This document shows positions 1 to 9,746 of a DNA stretch of 64,000 nt, piece after piece. The notes beneath the pieces are model-generated. The model worked only from the letters and a program-made list of their open reading frames with translations. It was not told the origin of the DNA and did no database searches. Both the position numbers and the translations under genes were made by a program. Within the stretch, counting starts at the first letter, position 1. Each line of letters begins with the position of its first letter. The stretch comes from an uncultured Bacteriovoracaceae bacterium (GTDB lineage Bacteria; Bdellovibrionota; Bacteriovoracia; Bacteriovoracales; Bacteriovoracaceae): the NCBI GenBank assembly GCA_950054155.1, contig CATLOT010000014.1, positions 27,310 to 91,309 of the forward strand. The letters run 5' to 3'.

Positions 1-901
1 TCTGCTGAGAGAGGTCCATTAAAAGAAGATCTCCAGCAATCGCGAAGTTTCTCTTCTTGCTGTCTTCATTCTCTTTGGTTTTTTTAATACTAAAATTCAA
101 TTTCATCCAAAGAGAAGAGCCAAAGTCATTGGCAAGAGTTTCCCCTTCCTCAGGAGTACTTAACTCCTTAGTTTCTTTTGCCAGACGAAAGAAGCTTTCA
201 AGCTCATTTGATTGAGCAGCATCAGCAAAGACAATCTTATCAACTTTCCCCTGAAGACTAGCTTCAATTTTTTCTCGCCATGAATTCTCTAAGACTTGAG
301 TGAGATCACTCTCGACTTGAACCCCCGTCTCCACCCAAGCGGTGTCTATAAGTTGAAAAGAAGGTGTAATGTAGAGAGTTGAAAAGTGACGATCAGGGTT
401 GTCAGTCGTGAACTGAAGATAGATCTTATGAAGAACCTTACGATCAACATAGGCCTTAACCCTAATATAGCGCGAGTTTGGAACCTCGGGAGAGCGAAGC
501 CTCTTTACTACAGAGTAGCGAGGAATGGCATTTCTCAGGCCACCATAACGGCTCTTTAAGCTGAGCTTCTTTAAGCGCAATGCTTTTTTGTAATCCGCTT
601 TTCTCTTTATTTTTCCTGACTCTTCGTCAGTGTACTTCTTCTCAATCGTCTCTTGAATGGGGAGAAAGTACTCCGCAAACTTTTCTTCATAGTGTTGCCA
701 AAACTTATCAGAATCAAGGTTCATTGCCTTAAGTTCACGGCTAAAAACATCTTGGTAGGCACTATAAAGAAGCTGATTTTTAACAAAGGAAAGGCGGTCG
801 TCATCTCTTGCATAAAAGCGTCCATCCGCTTCGACTGTTACGAGTTGTGACCATACCTGGCCTGAAGTTAAAAGCAGTAGTAAAAGCGTGATTCCCTTCA
901 C
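1..901 (-). CDS. Exported protein of unknown function, cut by the left edge
   Basis: The minus strand is open from a GTG at 899-901 to the window edge, about 300 codons without a stop. The GTG is preceded by an AGAGAGG ribosome-binding site about six bases upstream. The first 18 residues form a signal peptide (VKGITLLLLLLTSGQVWSQ), so the product is exported. The visible part is rich in charged residues (for example RFYARDDDR and KKALRLKKLSLK) and shows no domain I recognise. The C-terminus lies outside the window. It is the gene after dnaE on the same strand, 25 bases downstream, so it may share the dnaE transcript. Confidence 0.75.
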   Translation of the reverse strand, partial: MKGITLLLLLLTSGQVWSQLVTVEADGRFYARDDDRLSFVKNQLLYSAYQDVFSRELKAMNLDSDKFWQHYEEKFAEYFLPIQETIEKKYTDEESGKIKRKADYKKALRLKKLSLKSRYGGLRNAIPRYSVVKRLRSPEVPNSRYIRVKAYVDRKVLHKIYLQFTTDNPDRHFSTLYITPSFQLIDTAWVETGVQVESDLTQVLENSWREKIEASLQGKVDKIVFADAAQSNELESFFRLAKETKELSTPEEGETLANDFGSSLWMKLNFSIKKTKENEDSKKRNFAIAGDLLLMDLSQQ

Positions 902-926
902 GATATCCTCTCTTAAATTAAATCAA

Positions 927-3900
927 TTAATGACTAACATGTTCTCCATCTTCTAATTTACCATCCACGACAAACTGCACCGAATTGGTATTGAAGACTT
1001 CATTTATTTTAGCGGCCATTTGGGGAGTTGGGTTAACTAAGAACTCATCACCTAATGGCATACGGGCCTTCCCGCCACCTCCTTCAAAGATAACATGGGC
1101 GGGCACGCTTCCTCTATAACTAAGAAGTACATGCTTAAAACGCTCAAGTTTATGAAGAGGGAGCTCGTCAATGCTCACATTGATCCTTACTCCCGTGACC
1201 CTTTCTTCAGCCTGGTCTTTCATACGCAGGATTTTAGAAGGAAAGAACTTTCGCGGCTCTTCACTCAAGTTCACCTGTCCATGGAGAATAAGGGCTTCAT
1301 CAGTCCCCAGTATTTCTTCAAACTCAGCGTAGGTTTTAGGAAAGACGATACACTCAATTTTTCCTGAGAGGTCTTCAAGGGTTGCAAAGCACATGCGATC
1401 CCCTTTCTTGGTAATGATTTGCTTCTTCGCGGTAATCATTCCCGCAAGAACCATATCCCTCTTCCCTTCTCCTTGCATGTCTTGAAGTTCACTAATTTCT
1501 TTAGAAGAAAGTTGCCTCATGACATCGCGAAAGCGATCAAGGGGGTGACCAGAAACAAAGATCCCCATTAAGCTTTGCTCATAACCGAGCTTTTCGCGAT
1601 CATCATAATCTGCGACTTCTTGAATATCGAGACGAGATTTTGTTGTTTCCTCATCCACAACTTCTGTATCAAAGAGAGAGACCTGCCCAAGTGCCTTTTC
1701 TTCTTGCTTCTTCTGCGCATAGGCAACAATCAGTTCAAGGTTTTCGGCAAGCGTCTTACGATTCATTTTCTCACAAGAGTCAAACGCACCGACCTTGATC
1801 AGAGATTCAATCATTCTCTTATTCACGAGTTTGAGATCAACTCGCTCACAGAAGTTAATAAAGCCCTCATAGGGACCATTTTCTTCACGCTCTTTTACAA
1901 GGGCACGAACAGCATTCTCACCAACATTCTTTACAGCGCCCATCCCAAAGCGAATATTTTTACCAACAACATTAAAGAGCCATAGCGACTCATTAACATC
2001 GGGGGGAAGAACTTCGATATCATAATTGCGAGCATCGTTAATATAGATGGTCACTTTATCTGTATTAGAAAGTTCAGTTGAGAGAAGTGCCGCAAAGAAA
2101 GCAGCTGGATAGTAGTTCTTAAGGAAAGCCGTTTGATAAGCAATCACTGCATAGGCTACGGCGTGTGATTTGTTGAATCCGTATTCAGCAAAGTTCGCCA
2201 TAAGCTGATAAAGATCCGAAGCTTTCTTCTCATCATAGCCACGCTCTTTGGCCCCTTTAAGAAAGATCTCACGGTGTTCTTCAATGAGCTTTATTTTTTT
2301 CTTACCCATCGCTTTTCTCAGAATATCCGCTTGCCCAAGTGAGTAGCCAGCAAGAATCTGAGCGATTTTCATAACCTGCTCTTGATAAACAACAACACCA
2401 TAGGTGTCTTTAAGAACAGGCTCTAAAACATCAAAGGGAAAAGTCATGTCTTTTCGGCCATGCTTGATGTCAATAAAGTCGTCAACCATTCCAGAGTTAA
2501 GAGGACCAGGGCGGTAAAGAGCGTTTACGGCGGTGATATCCTCAAGGTTATCAGGTCCAAGCTTTTTACAGAGCTCAATCATTCCTGATGATTCGAGCTG
2601 AAAGACACCAACAGTCTCACCACGACTTACAAAGTCGTAGACATTCTTATCCTCAATATCAATGGACTCAATATCAAACTCAGGATCATGATCACGACGA
2701 ATAAATTGGACGGCCTGATCCACAACGGTGAGTGTTTTAAGACCAAGAAAGTCAAACTTAACGAGACCAATCATCTCACCAAAGTCTTTATCAAATTGAA
2801 TAACCTTCTCGCCCTTCGCTCCCTTAAAGAGGGGGCAGTATTCAACGAGGGGCTCGTTAGTAATCACAACCCCGGCCGCATGAATACCAGCATGGCGATA
2901 GAGACCCTCAAGCCTTCTTGAGATACTAAAGATATGACGAATCTTAGGATCAGTATCGATAAGCTCCGTGAGTTTAGGCTCCATTTCAAGGGCCTTCTCA
3001 AGCGAAATGCCTATTTCATCAGGAATTAGCTTTGACAGAATATTGGCCTCAGCAAAGCTCAGACCAAAGACACGAGAAACGTCTTTAACAACAGCCTTGG
3101 CCTGAAGTTTTCCGAAGGTGATAATCTGGCCAACTTTATCCTCACCATATTTTTGGGTTACATATTCAATGACTCGAGGTCTACCAAACTGACAAAAATC
3201 CACGTCAAAGTCAGGCATGGAAATTCGCTCAGGGTTGATAAATCTCTCAAAGAGGAGGTCATAAGGAATGGGGTTAATATTGGTAATCTCCATGGCGTAG
3301 GCAACAATCGAGCCTGCTCCAGACCCACGACCTGGGCCTACGGGAATACCGTTATCTTTGGACCATTTAATGAAGTCGGATACGATAAGAAAGTAACCAC
3401 AAAAGCCCATTTGCTTGATCATGTTTACTTCATATTCAAGACGCTCCATATACTTGGGAAGCTGTTCAGTTTCCCAGTTTTCCATCTCCACAAGCTTTGT
3501 AAAGTGAGGTCCCTGAAAACGCTTCTCTAAACCCTCACGGGCCATACGCTCAAAGAACTCAACATCCGATTCACCTGTATCAATGGGAAAGTCGGGAAGA
3601 TGATAAATTTGATTACCCTCATCATCAGTCCACTTCAGTTCGACATTACACTTATCGGCAATTCTTAAAGTATTATCGCAGGCTTCGGGCACGTGACTAA
3701 AGGCCTCGCGCATTTTCTCTGGTGACTTAAAGTAAAATTCCTGTGAGGTCATTCTCATGCGGTTTTCATCAGCATAAGTCTTGCCCGTTTGCACGCAAAG
3801 AAGAACCTCTTGCGCTTGAGCATCTTCAGGAGTCATGTAGTGACAATCATTCGTCGCTACAAGATTCATATTCCTCTCTTTAGCAAAGGCGATCACCTTT

Positions 3901-4535
3901 TCATTGACGATCTTTTGCTCAGGAATACCGTTTTCTTGAATTTCAAGATAGAAGTCATCTCCAAAAACCTCGTGGAGTTTGGTGATGGCCTTAGAAGCTC
4001 TCTCATCTTGTTCCGTAAAGAAGTTATAGCCAACTTCACCTTTAAGACAAGCCGTAGTACAGATGAGGCCTTCACTATACTCTTTAAGTAGCTCTATATC
4101 AGCCCGTGGCTTGTAGTAGAAACCTTCTAAGTAAGCCTGACTCAGGAGTTTACAAAGATTCTTATAACCAGTGTTATTCTTACAAAGAAGAATGAGATGA
4201 TGAATTTGGCGAGAGGACTCCTCTGCGTCTTGAGAGCTTACTGACTTGGCCTTCTTAGCCGACTTACGATCAAATCGGCTGCCAGGAGTAAAATAGATTT
4301 CAGATCCAAGGATCGGCTTTATCCCCTCTTGCTTACATCGATTATAAAAATCAATGGCACCAAACATATTGCCATGATCTGTTTGAGCTATTGCAGGCAC
4401 TCCCATTTCTTTTGCACTTGCAATGAGATCCTTTAAACGGATGGCCCCATCAAGAAGTGAGTACTGGGTGTGCAGGTGGAGGTGAACAAAACTATCAGAG
4501 TGAGTCTCTAAGAGAGATTGTGTGGTCTCAGTCAT
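927..4535 (-). CDS. dnaE: DNA polymerase III subunit alpha
   Basis: Replicative C-family DNA polymerase, the catalytic subunit of the holoenzyme. At 1202 residues it has normal DnaE1 length. An N-terminal PHP domain opens with HLHLHT at residues 18-23. The polymerase core carries PDFDVDF near residue 440 and FDFLGLKTL near residue 590, which hold the three catalytic aspartates. The glycine-rich GPGRGSGAGS segment lies just before the first pair. Near residue 950 QVSLF fits the QxxLF clamp-binding motif, and an OB-fold region follows. The ATG has a GAGG ribosome-binding site. The PHP metal ligands look largely kept, but I did not align them all. Confidence 0.98.
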   Translation of the reverse strand: MTETTQSLLETHSDSFVHLHLHTQYSLLDGAIRLKDLIASAKEMGVPAIAQTDHGNMFGAIDFYNRCKQEGIKPILGSEIYFTPGSRFDRKSAKKAKSVSSQDAEESSRQIHHLILLCKNNTGYKNLCKLLSQAYLEGFYYKPRADIELLKEYSEGLICTTACLKGEVGYNFFTEQDERASKAITKLHEVFGDDFYLEIQENGIPEQKIVNEKVIAFAKERNMNLVATNDCHYMTPEDAQAQEVLLCVQTGKTYADENRMRMTSQEFYFKSPEKMREAFSHVPEACDNTLRIADKCNVELKWTDDEGNQIYHLPDFPIDTGESDVEFFERMAREGLEKRFQGPHFTKLVEMENWETEQLPKYMERLEYEVNMIKQMGFCGYFLIVSDFIKWSKDNGIPVGPGRGSGAGSIVAYAMEITNINPIPYDLLFERFINPERISMPDFDVDFCQFGRPRVIEYVTQKYGEDKVGQIITFGKLQAKAVVKDVSRVFGLSFAEANILSKLIPDEIGISLEKALEMEPKLTELIDTDPKIRHIFSISRRLEGLYRHAGIHAAGVVITNEPLVEYCPLFKGAKGEKVIQFDKDFGEMIGLVKFDFLGLKTLTVVDQAVQFIRRDHDPEFDIESIDIEDKNVYDFVSRGETVGVFQLESSGMIELCKKLGPDNLEDITAVNALYRPGPLNSGMVDDFIDIKHGRKDMTFPFDVLEPVLKDTYGVVVYQEQVMKIAQILAGYSLGQADILRKAMGKKKIKLIEEHREIFLKGAKERGYDEKKASDLYQLMANFAEYGFNKSHAVAYAVIAYQTAFLKNYYPAAFFAALLSTELSNTDKVTIYINDARNYDIEVLPPDVNESLWLFNVVGKNIRFGMGAVKNVGENAVRALVKEREENGPYEGFINFCERVDLKLVNKRMIESLIKVGAFDSCEKMNRKTLAENLELIVAYAQKKQEEKALGQVSLFDTEVVDEETTKSRLDIQEVADYDDREKLGYEQSLMGIFVSGHPLDRFRDVMRQLSSKEISELQDMQGEGKRDMVLAGMITAKKQIITKKGDRMCFATLEDLSGKIECIVFPKTYAEFEEILGTDEALILHGQVNLSEEPRKFFPSKILRMKDQAEERVTGVRINVSIDELPLHKLERFKHVLLSYRGSVPAHVIFEGGGGKARMPLGDEFLVNPTPQMAAKINEVFNTNSVQFVVDGKLEDGEHVSH

Positions 4536-4580
4536 TTATGCCTCATGAAGTGTCCGTGTGTGTGCTTATTTCATTAAAGC

Positions 4581-4612
4581 AAAAAGCAGCGCTTTTGTCC
4601 CCAACACGCTGC
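4581..4612 (-). terminator. Possible second terminator between the Cys-module gene and dnaE
   Basis: On the minus strand a six-pair stem (GCAGCG with CGCTGC, 4607-4612 and 4586-4591) encloses a 15-base loop and is followed by TTTTT. It lies after the stronger hairpin at 4644-4672 and 46 bases before the dnaE start. It could be a back-up terminator or an element in the dnaE leader. The stem is short and the loop long, so this is uncertain. Confidence 0.35.
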
Positions 4613-4643
4613 AACTAAGATTCGTCATTTCAAAGCTTTACAA

Positions 4644-4672
4644 CAAAAAAAGGCCCCATAAAATGGGGCCTT
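4644..4672 (-). terminator. Rho-independent terminator after the Cys-module gene
   Basis: Nine-base arms AAGGCCCCAT and ATGGGGCCTT surround a short AT loop, and seven T residues follow on the minus strand. It sits 29 bases past the stop of the gene at 4701-5423 and separates it from dnaE. Confidence 0.85.
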
Positions 4673-4700
4673 CCAATAAAATCTTATTAATTCAATGCTC

Positions 4701-5423
4701 TTAGTCGCGAATTACACAACGAAGTGAGCCACGCTCGTGTTGAGAACACTCACGAAGGGCATCAGCACAGGCACGTTGTCTTGCTTCAGTGTAGTTTCTC
4801 GCCTGAGCAACTCCAGAGTAGATATTTCCAGTAGGACGACCTACACGACCAGCAATAAGCTCAGCACTACAGCTTGCAGAAACCATACGTGGTGGTTGTG
4901 GTGGTCTTGGACGAGGAGTAGGTCTTACTGAGCCACTCGTTATTACACAGAGTGCTTGGCGACCCACTTGGCCTCTTCTTCTCAGGTAATCAAGCTCATC
5001 TTCACAGCTTTGCTCTGCTTCCCAACAAGCATCAATACCATATCCAACATATTCTCCATCAAGGAAACGTCTATTGTGCTGACGTCCCACTTCGATTCTG
5101 TATTCACATCTTTCAATAGGACGTGGCCTAGGAGTTGAAACTTCTTGAGTACATCTGTACTTCCAGCTGTCCCATTTGCCCATCCTCTCTCTCTCACAAT
5201 CAGCTTCAGCTTCCATACAAGCGCGAAAGCCAAATTCAGTGAACGATGTAATGAAATAATAACGAGTCGAAAAGTCTGATGCTTTCTTCTCAAGATTAAA
5301 TGTACAAGAACTTGGCTGGTCCCAACCAAAATCATTTCCGCCAAAACCTGGGCGGCCAAAGTCTCTCGCCTCAGACTGGAAAGACAACGCAACTAAAAAT
5401 AATGACAACAAAGCAACTCTCAT
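4701..5423 (-). CDS. Secreted protein with three tandem four-cysteine modules
   Basis: 240 residues with a signal peptide ending near SEA at 17-19. The mature part has three modules at about 40-91, 106-159 and 185-236. Each begins and ends with Cys and has a central AC-x6-C core (ACMEAEADC, ACWEAEQSC, ACADALREC), giving C-x(26-33)-AC-x6-C-x(9-18)-C. The linkers are proline-rich and both contain TPRPRP. This pattern suggests a disulfide-bonded repeat unit that could bind a ligand or coat the surface, but I recognise no family. It is monocistronic, with its own terminator. Confidence 0.85.
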   Translation of the reverse strand: MRVALLSLFLVALSFQSEARDFGRPGFGGNDFGWDQPSSCTFNLEKKASDFSTRYYFITSFTEFGFRACMEAEADCERERMGKWDSWKYRCTQEVSTPRPRPIERCEYRIEVGRQHNRRFLDGEYVGYGIDACWEAEQSCEDELDYLRRRGQVGRQALCVITSGSVRPTPRPRPPQPPRMVSASCSAELIAGRVGRPTGNIYSGVAQARNYTEARQRACADALRECSQHERGSLRCVIRD

Positions 5424-5578
5424 AAAATCCTCTCCCTTTGGATTACAAGTTTCGGTAATTCCTTTGTTACCAAATAAAAAGAGTTAAACAAGCGAAGTTA
5501 CTCATTATTAGAAATCTTTACAGTTGTAGTGTCCCTTTGACCCCAGAAAAATAGTCAAAATGTCCCCAAAATACCCTT

Positions 5579-7105
5579 TTAAAGAAGTTTTCCTCTAATT
5601 TGGACCACGCTGCTAAGAGGTTCAGAATCTCCTCCTTTTGGCCAATGACTCGTCAAGGTTCTTAGACTTCCTGACTTTTCACCGGGGTGCTGCACGGACA
5701 TGAAGAGAGTCTTTCCATCAGGGGAAAAAGACAATCCCGTAAGTTCAGCGTCCTTTGGTGCTGAGGCAATTTGCTTCACAATTCCTGCTTCGGGACCACT
5801 CATGGCCACATAGAAGAGACCATTATTTTTAAACTTTGTGTAGGGTGGCTTATTCATCGCCCCGCCACTCATATCTGTGGCAATCCATAAATTACCTTTT
5901 GAATCGAAGGCAAGATTATCAGGACAAGAGAAGTCATCACCACCAACAAGAAAGTCTGCGGCCTTAAAGGTCATAGCCCCATGGTCGCCCCCACTCTCTT
6001 TAAGGCGTAAGATACTTCCATGAAAGTTTCCACGAGGCTTATTATTAGTAAGAGTAATAAAGACATCACCCGTTTCAGGATGAATTTCAATGTCTTCAGG
6101 ACGATCCAGTGGCGTGGCACCAAGAAGCTTTCCCGCCTCGCGACAGTGAATCAGAACATCCGTTTGATCTTTAAATGCTTTCTTAAGGGCAGGTTGTTTT
6201 TCAATGGAAAGTGAAATCCATTGACCTTTTTTAACATCGGCAACAAAGAGCTCTCCCTTCTCAAGAGAGTCTTTCTCGTCACTGAGAAACTTATAAAGGA
6301 ATTGATCATTGCGGTCATCTCCCGTGTAAACGGCAACTCGGCCATCCTTTGTGCGGACGCAGGTTGCACATTCATGGGAGAATCGCCCTAAGCCTGTGAG
6401 CTTCTTGGCTTCGCCTGTTTTAGGATTTACCTCAACAACCCAACCATAGTGCTCTGGAGGGTTATCAAAATACTTTTCCCATCCGAGACGACTGGCACTT
6501 CTCTCCTTGTCCTCCCTCTCTCTTTCTCCATAGAAGAGATCATAATTCTCTTCGCAGGTTAAGAATGTATTCCAAGGCGTTAAACCTCCAGCACAATTGG
6601 CAAAGGTTCCTTGAGCTTCAGTCTTACCAACGATGGGGCGCTCAGAAATAAGGGGAATCATTGTCTCTGCATTGAGGCGGCGATTATATTTTGAGTTATA
6701 AACAACCTCCCACTTATCCCCTTTTTTAAGATGAAGAATACTACCACCGACACTATAGCGCTCATGCTCTACCATTTCTTTAGTACGCTCAACTCCCTTC
6801 TCCCAGCGTGAACCAACAAGAACATCAGGGTATTCATGGTTGACCCAAAAAAGGAGTTCATTCTCATTGAGAACGACCGGGCATGTGTAATCATTATTGG
6901 CACCAAACTGATCTTTGTCGCTGATCTTGTCTTTAAAAGAAATCAAAAGGTCATACTCAAAACCGTCTGCTAAAACCAATTCATCTCGATCAGAAAAGTT
7001 GAGAAAGGGTGAATCCTTTTGCGTCTCTGCAAAGCAGCCTGCGAGTCCAGTCGCTCCCAGAGTCCCCCCCATAAATTTCACAAATTCTCTTCTTGAAAAT
7101 GACAT
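5579..7105 (-). CDS. PhoX/DUF839-family phosphatase, Tat-exported
   Basis: 508 residues. The N-terminus is a twin-arginine signal (SRREFVKF, residues 4-11), and LAGC at 21-24 looks like a lipobox, so the product may be a Tat-exported lipoprotein. The body matches the PhoX-like beta-propeller family: GYTC-type stretches such as NDYTCPVV, GGLTPWNTFLTCEEN, GRFSHECATCV and DIEIHPETGDVFITLTNN. PhoX enzymes are calcium- and iron-dependent alkaline phosphatases that release phosphate outside the cytoplasm. GGGAG-type ribosome-binding site (GGGAGTTGAG) precedes the ATG. The exact substrate cannot be read from sequence. Divergent from the gene at 7228. Confidence 0.9.
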   Translation of the reverse strand: MSFSRREFVKFMGGTLGATGLAGCFAETQKDSPFLNFSDRDELVLADGFEYDLLISFKDKISDKDQFGANNDYTCPVVLNENELLFWVNHEYPDVLVGSRWEKGVERTKEMVEHERYSVGGSILHLKKGDKWEVVYNSKYNRRLNAETMIPLISERPIVGKTEAQGTFANCAGGLTPWNTFLTCEENYDLFYGEREREDKERSASRLGWEKYFDNPPEHYGWVVEVNPKTGEAKKLTGLGRFSHECATCVRTKDGRVAVYTGDDRNDQFLYKFLSDEKDSLEKGELFVADVKKGQWISLSIEKQPALKKAFKDQTDVLIHCREAGKLLGATPLDRPEDIEIHPETGDVFITLTNNKPRGNFHGSILRLKESGGDHGAMTFKAADFLVGGDDFSCPDNLAFDSKGNLWIATDMSGGAMNKPPYTKFKNNGLFYVAMSGPEAGIVKQIASAPKDAELTGLSFSPDGKTLFMSVQHPGEKSGSLRTLTSHWPKGGDSEPLSSVVQIRGKLL

Positions 7106-7227
7106 CTCAACTCCCTGATTTTATTTAAGAACCAGCCCTATTCTACCTCAGTGTTTAAGGCGTAAACAGGTTGGAAAAGTCTACAGGATTTGCCCCAAAA
7201 CTAGCGCAAAGTGTTAATGTCGGCGAT

Positions 7228-8301
7228 ATGAAATGCTTAAGCGCGCCTAACCTATTAAAATTACTATTAATTCTACCTCTTTTGCAGGTATCAACTTCGC
7301 ATGCCTTTCAAATTGCCAATGAATTCAATGAAAAAGAAAAGCAAATCTTAACAAACGCTCTCAACCTCGAAGAAGAGAAGAGCTGGCAAGAGCTCACGAA
7401 AGAACAAAGAGAAATTGGGAATATTGGGCCAACCATCGACCAACGCCATCAATGGTTAAAGAAAAGAATCAATTGGATTCTTCCCGCCATGGAAAAGGTT
7501 GATTATCAACTCCTAAGCTATGGACTCAATATTCCCTATCCCTTTGAAGATCGCCTGCCCCCTCTTCAAGAAGATAATTTTAATATTCTCTCAGACTCTA
7601 GGCCTGGGACTATTCGAAACCTAAGTCCAGAGCTTTATCTTCAAGGAAAGAAAACAAAATCCCTCATCCTCTTTCGTACCACCAACTTTGGAAACCTTGA
7701 AAAGCCTGTTCACCTTATTCCTCTTCACTCTCCACGAGCGGGTATTATCTCTCTTGATCAAGAGGCCATAGGAAGCGAGACTTTTTCAAGCAAAGTCCCC
7801 GTTCTTTCCTCTATTCTTTTTCATGAGGCGAGGCATGGTGATGGCCACGCTGAGAACCTAGGATTTCCTCATAGCGTTTGCCCTCGCGATCACGATTATA
7901 GTGGCCAAAAAGCCTGTGACCGCACATCAAATGGAGCCTATGCTATTTCTGCACTTTATTTTGAGAAGTCTCTTGAAGCTTGTTCTTCCTGTAAAGAAGG
8001 CGATAAAGAAGTTCTTCGCTTTTTCCAGATCGAATCTCAAAATAGAGTTCTTCCCAGTCTTAAACGCCTTAGTCTTAATACTCTTGATGAAATTCACCGC
8101 CTAGAAAATCAAATTAACAATCTTTCTCGCCTTTACTTCTCTGAAACAGATGAGCAAAAACTCAATGAAATCAGAGATAAGATTTATAAATACCATGATG
8201 AAATTCAACAGTTAGAAAAAAGAAGAAATGCTAAGCAAATACTCGATCCAAGCCCAGAAAAAGTAAGCACTCACGAGAGGAGATTTTTTGGTGAAGAATA
8301 A
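7228..8301 (+). CDS. Secreted protein with HExxH motif, putative metallopeptidase
   Basis: 357 residues from the ATG at 7228, which directly gives a signal peptide (MKCLSAPNLLKLLLILPLL). A TTG at 7171 is in frame but would put 19 polar residues ahead of the signal. HEARH at 199-203 fits the zinc HExxH motif and is followed by DGHAE, a cluster of Cys and His (SVCPRDHDYSGQKACDR), and a helical segment with SALYFE. A coiled-coil-like tail (residues 290-350) ends the protein. The third zinc ligand cannot be assigned. The next gene overlaps its end, so they form one unit. No clear ribosome-binding site is visible. Confidence 0.75.
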   Translation: MKCLSAPNLLKLLLILPLLQVSTSHAFQIANEFNEKEKQILTNALNLEEEKSWQELTKEQREIGNIGPTIDQRHQWLKKRINWILPAMEKVDYQLLSYGLNIPYPFEDRLPPLQEDNFNILSDSRPGTIRNLSPELYLQGKKTKSLILFRTTNFGNLEKPVHLIPLHSPRAGIISLDQEAIGSETFSSKVPVLSSILFHEARHGDGHAENLGFPHSVCPRDHDYSGQKACDRTSNGAYAISALYFEKSLEACSSCKEGDKEVLRFFQIESQNRVLPSLKRLSLNTLDEIHRLENQINNLSRLYFSETDEQKLNEIRDKIYKYHDEIQQLEKRRNAKQILDPSPEKVSTHERRFFGEE

Positions 8302-8818
8302 AGTTGTTATTATAGCGACCACACTTATTACTTTATCTGCCGTCTTTCTTATCCCTGAGAATAAGGAGGATACCCGTAGACTTCTGCAAAGGGCGCAGTC
8401 CACTTTGACCCATGTACTTCCCAATAAGAAAGGAAGCCCTGATCAGAAAAAAGCTGAAATCATCAAGACTTTCCACTCCCAAAAGATGAGGGTTCTTAAT
8501 GAGCTCCCTCTTAAGAGAGATTTACAGGGACTTGAACAAGGTGATAGCCACTATACTCCCGAGCTTCTTAAAAGTTTTGCAAAAAAAATGGCCTCTATAA
8601 AAGAGAATACAGTGACCTATGCCCATATTCCTGAAATTCAGGTCGCGGCCCTCGATTTCTATGCCCTTTGTTCCGATAGAGAAGAGTACCCGCTTTCGAT
8701 TCGCTCCCTCTGCCTTTTTAACCGGATTAAACTGGCGAAGGCCCAAGGAGAGAATGTTGATATTTCAGGCTACCCTTTAGAAATGAAGAAACTTGTCATA
8801 CAACTAAGACCATTTTAG
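8291..8818 (+). CDS. Membrane-anchored or exported protein of unknown function
   Basis: 175 residues. The ribosome-binding site GAGAGGAG lies at 8275-8282, within the end of the preceding gene, and fits the GTG at 8291 (a TTG at 8288 is also possible). Residues 4-21 are hydrophobic, then the protein is hydrophilic with two Cys in a C-x(6)-type region (YALCSDREEYPLSIRSLC). No family recognised. Overlap with the metallopeptidase-like gene and close spacing to the HAD gene downstream suggest co-translation and a shared role. Confidence 0.65.
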   Translation: MKNKVVIIATTLITLSAVFLIPENKEDTRRLLQRAQSTLTHVLPNKKGSPDQKKAEIIKTFHSQKMRVLNELPLKRDLQGLEQGDSHYTPELLKSFAKKMASIKENTVTYAHIPEIQVAALDFYALCSDREEYPLSIRSLCLFNRIKLAKAQGENVDISGYPLEMKKLVIQLRPF

Positions 8819-8828
8819 GAGACAGACG

Positions 8829-9746
8829 TTGGTAAAAATTCGCCTGAGCCGTAAGAGGTTTCCTCAAAACCAGGCTCAACTCGATTTAGGTCTAAGAAGA
8901 CCCACAGAGAATGACCGAAATTTTCATCTCGGTGGGCGCAGCTTTTACTTTTTTGATTTCGATGACAATGTCGCCTACCTCACAACTCCCATCGTGATCT
9001 TTAATAAAGACACGGGTGCTGAAAAAACTCTCTCCTCTGGAGAATGGGCACGCTATCACCATGAGATTGGTCAAACCGGTGCCTTTGAAAACTACTATGT
9101 TGATTATAATGATGAGACCGGAAGTTTTCGCTACTTTAGAGATCAGAAACACAGCTTTATCGACCGCATGGTAGGGCGAAAGCAAACCTTTCTGAGTGAT
9201 ATTGAAAAGGCCCTTAATCAAGCGGACTACTCTTGGAAGGCCCCTTCATGGAACACCTTTTTTCATGCGACTTATAACAATAGACCGACTTCCGTCATTA
9301 CAGCGCGAGGCCACCACAAGATCACCATTAAGCAGGGAATTGACCTTCTCGTGAAGACGGGCCACTTGCCTCATAACCCCAATTACCTGAGTATTTACCC
9401 CGTCACAAATCCTGATGTGCGCGCCAGTGAACTTGAAGACCCTGAACTTAAATCAAGTGTCGCCGACCTTAAAAGGGCCGCCATTAGAAATAGTGTTGAA
9501 AAAGCTCTTGAACTCTATGGGGATAACCCTCACCACCGCTTCGGTATGAGTGATGATGATCCTAAAAATGTCGAATTAATCACAGAAGAAATGAAGTGCC
9601 TGAAAAAGAAATACCCTGAGATGGCCTTTTACGTTATTCAAACTTTTGAAGATTCTTTTGTTAAGACTGAGGTTTTGGAAACCAAAACCAAAACGAAAGA
9701 GAAGGGGCAGAAAAAAGACCTGCCCGAGCAATTAGACCTCTTATAA
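8829..9746 (+). CDS. HAD-superfamily phosphatase-like protein
   Basis: 305 residues from a TTG at 8829, ten bases after an AGGAG. The HAD signatures are in order: FFDFDDN with nucleophile D43 and D45, VITARGH with T158 as motif II, and GMSDDDPKN with D242-D244 as the acidic motif IV. The product has no signal peptide and is probably cytoplasmic, acting on a small phosphorylated substrate. The basic tail (KTKTKEKGQKK) is low-complexity. It ends the three-gene unit beginning at 7228. Substrate unknown; similar proteins are annotated only as HAD hydrolases. Confidence 0.75.
   Translation: MVKIRLSRKRFPQNQAQLDLGLRRPTENDRNFHLGGRSFYFFDFDDNVAYLTTPIVIFNKDTGAEKTLSSGEWARYHHEIGQTGAFENYYVDYNDETGSFRYFRDQKHSFIDRMVGRKQTFLSDIEKALNQADYSWKAPSWNTFFHATYNNRPTSVITARGHHKITIKQGIDLLVKTGHLPHNPNYLSIYPVTNPDVRASELEDPELKSSVADLKRAAIRNSVEKALELYGDNPHHRFGMSDDDPKNVELITEEMKCLKKKYPEMAFYVIQTFEDSFVKTEVLETKTKTKEKGQKKDLPEQLDLL

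Noticed and set aside
3789..4091. Plus-strand open frames inside dnaE and other long genes
   Set aside because: All are shadows of well-supported genes on the other strand and lack ribosome-binding sites.
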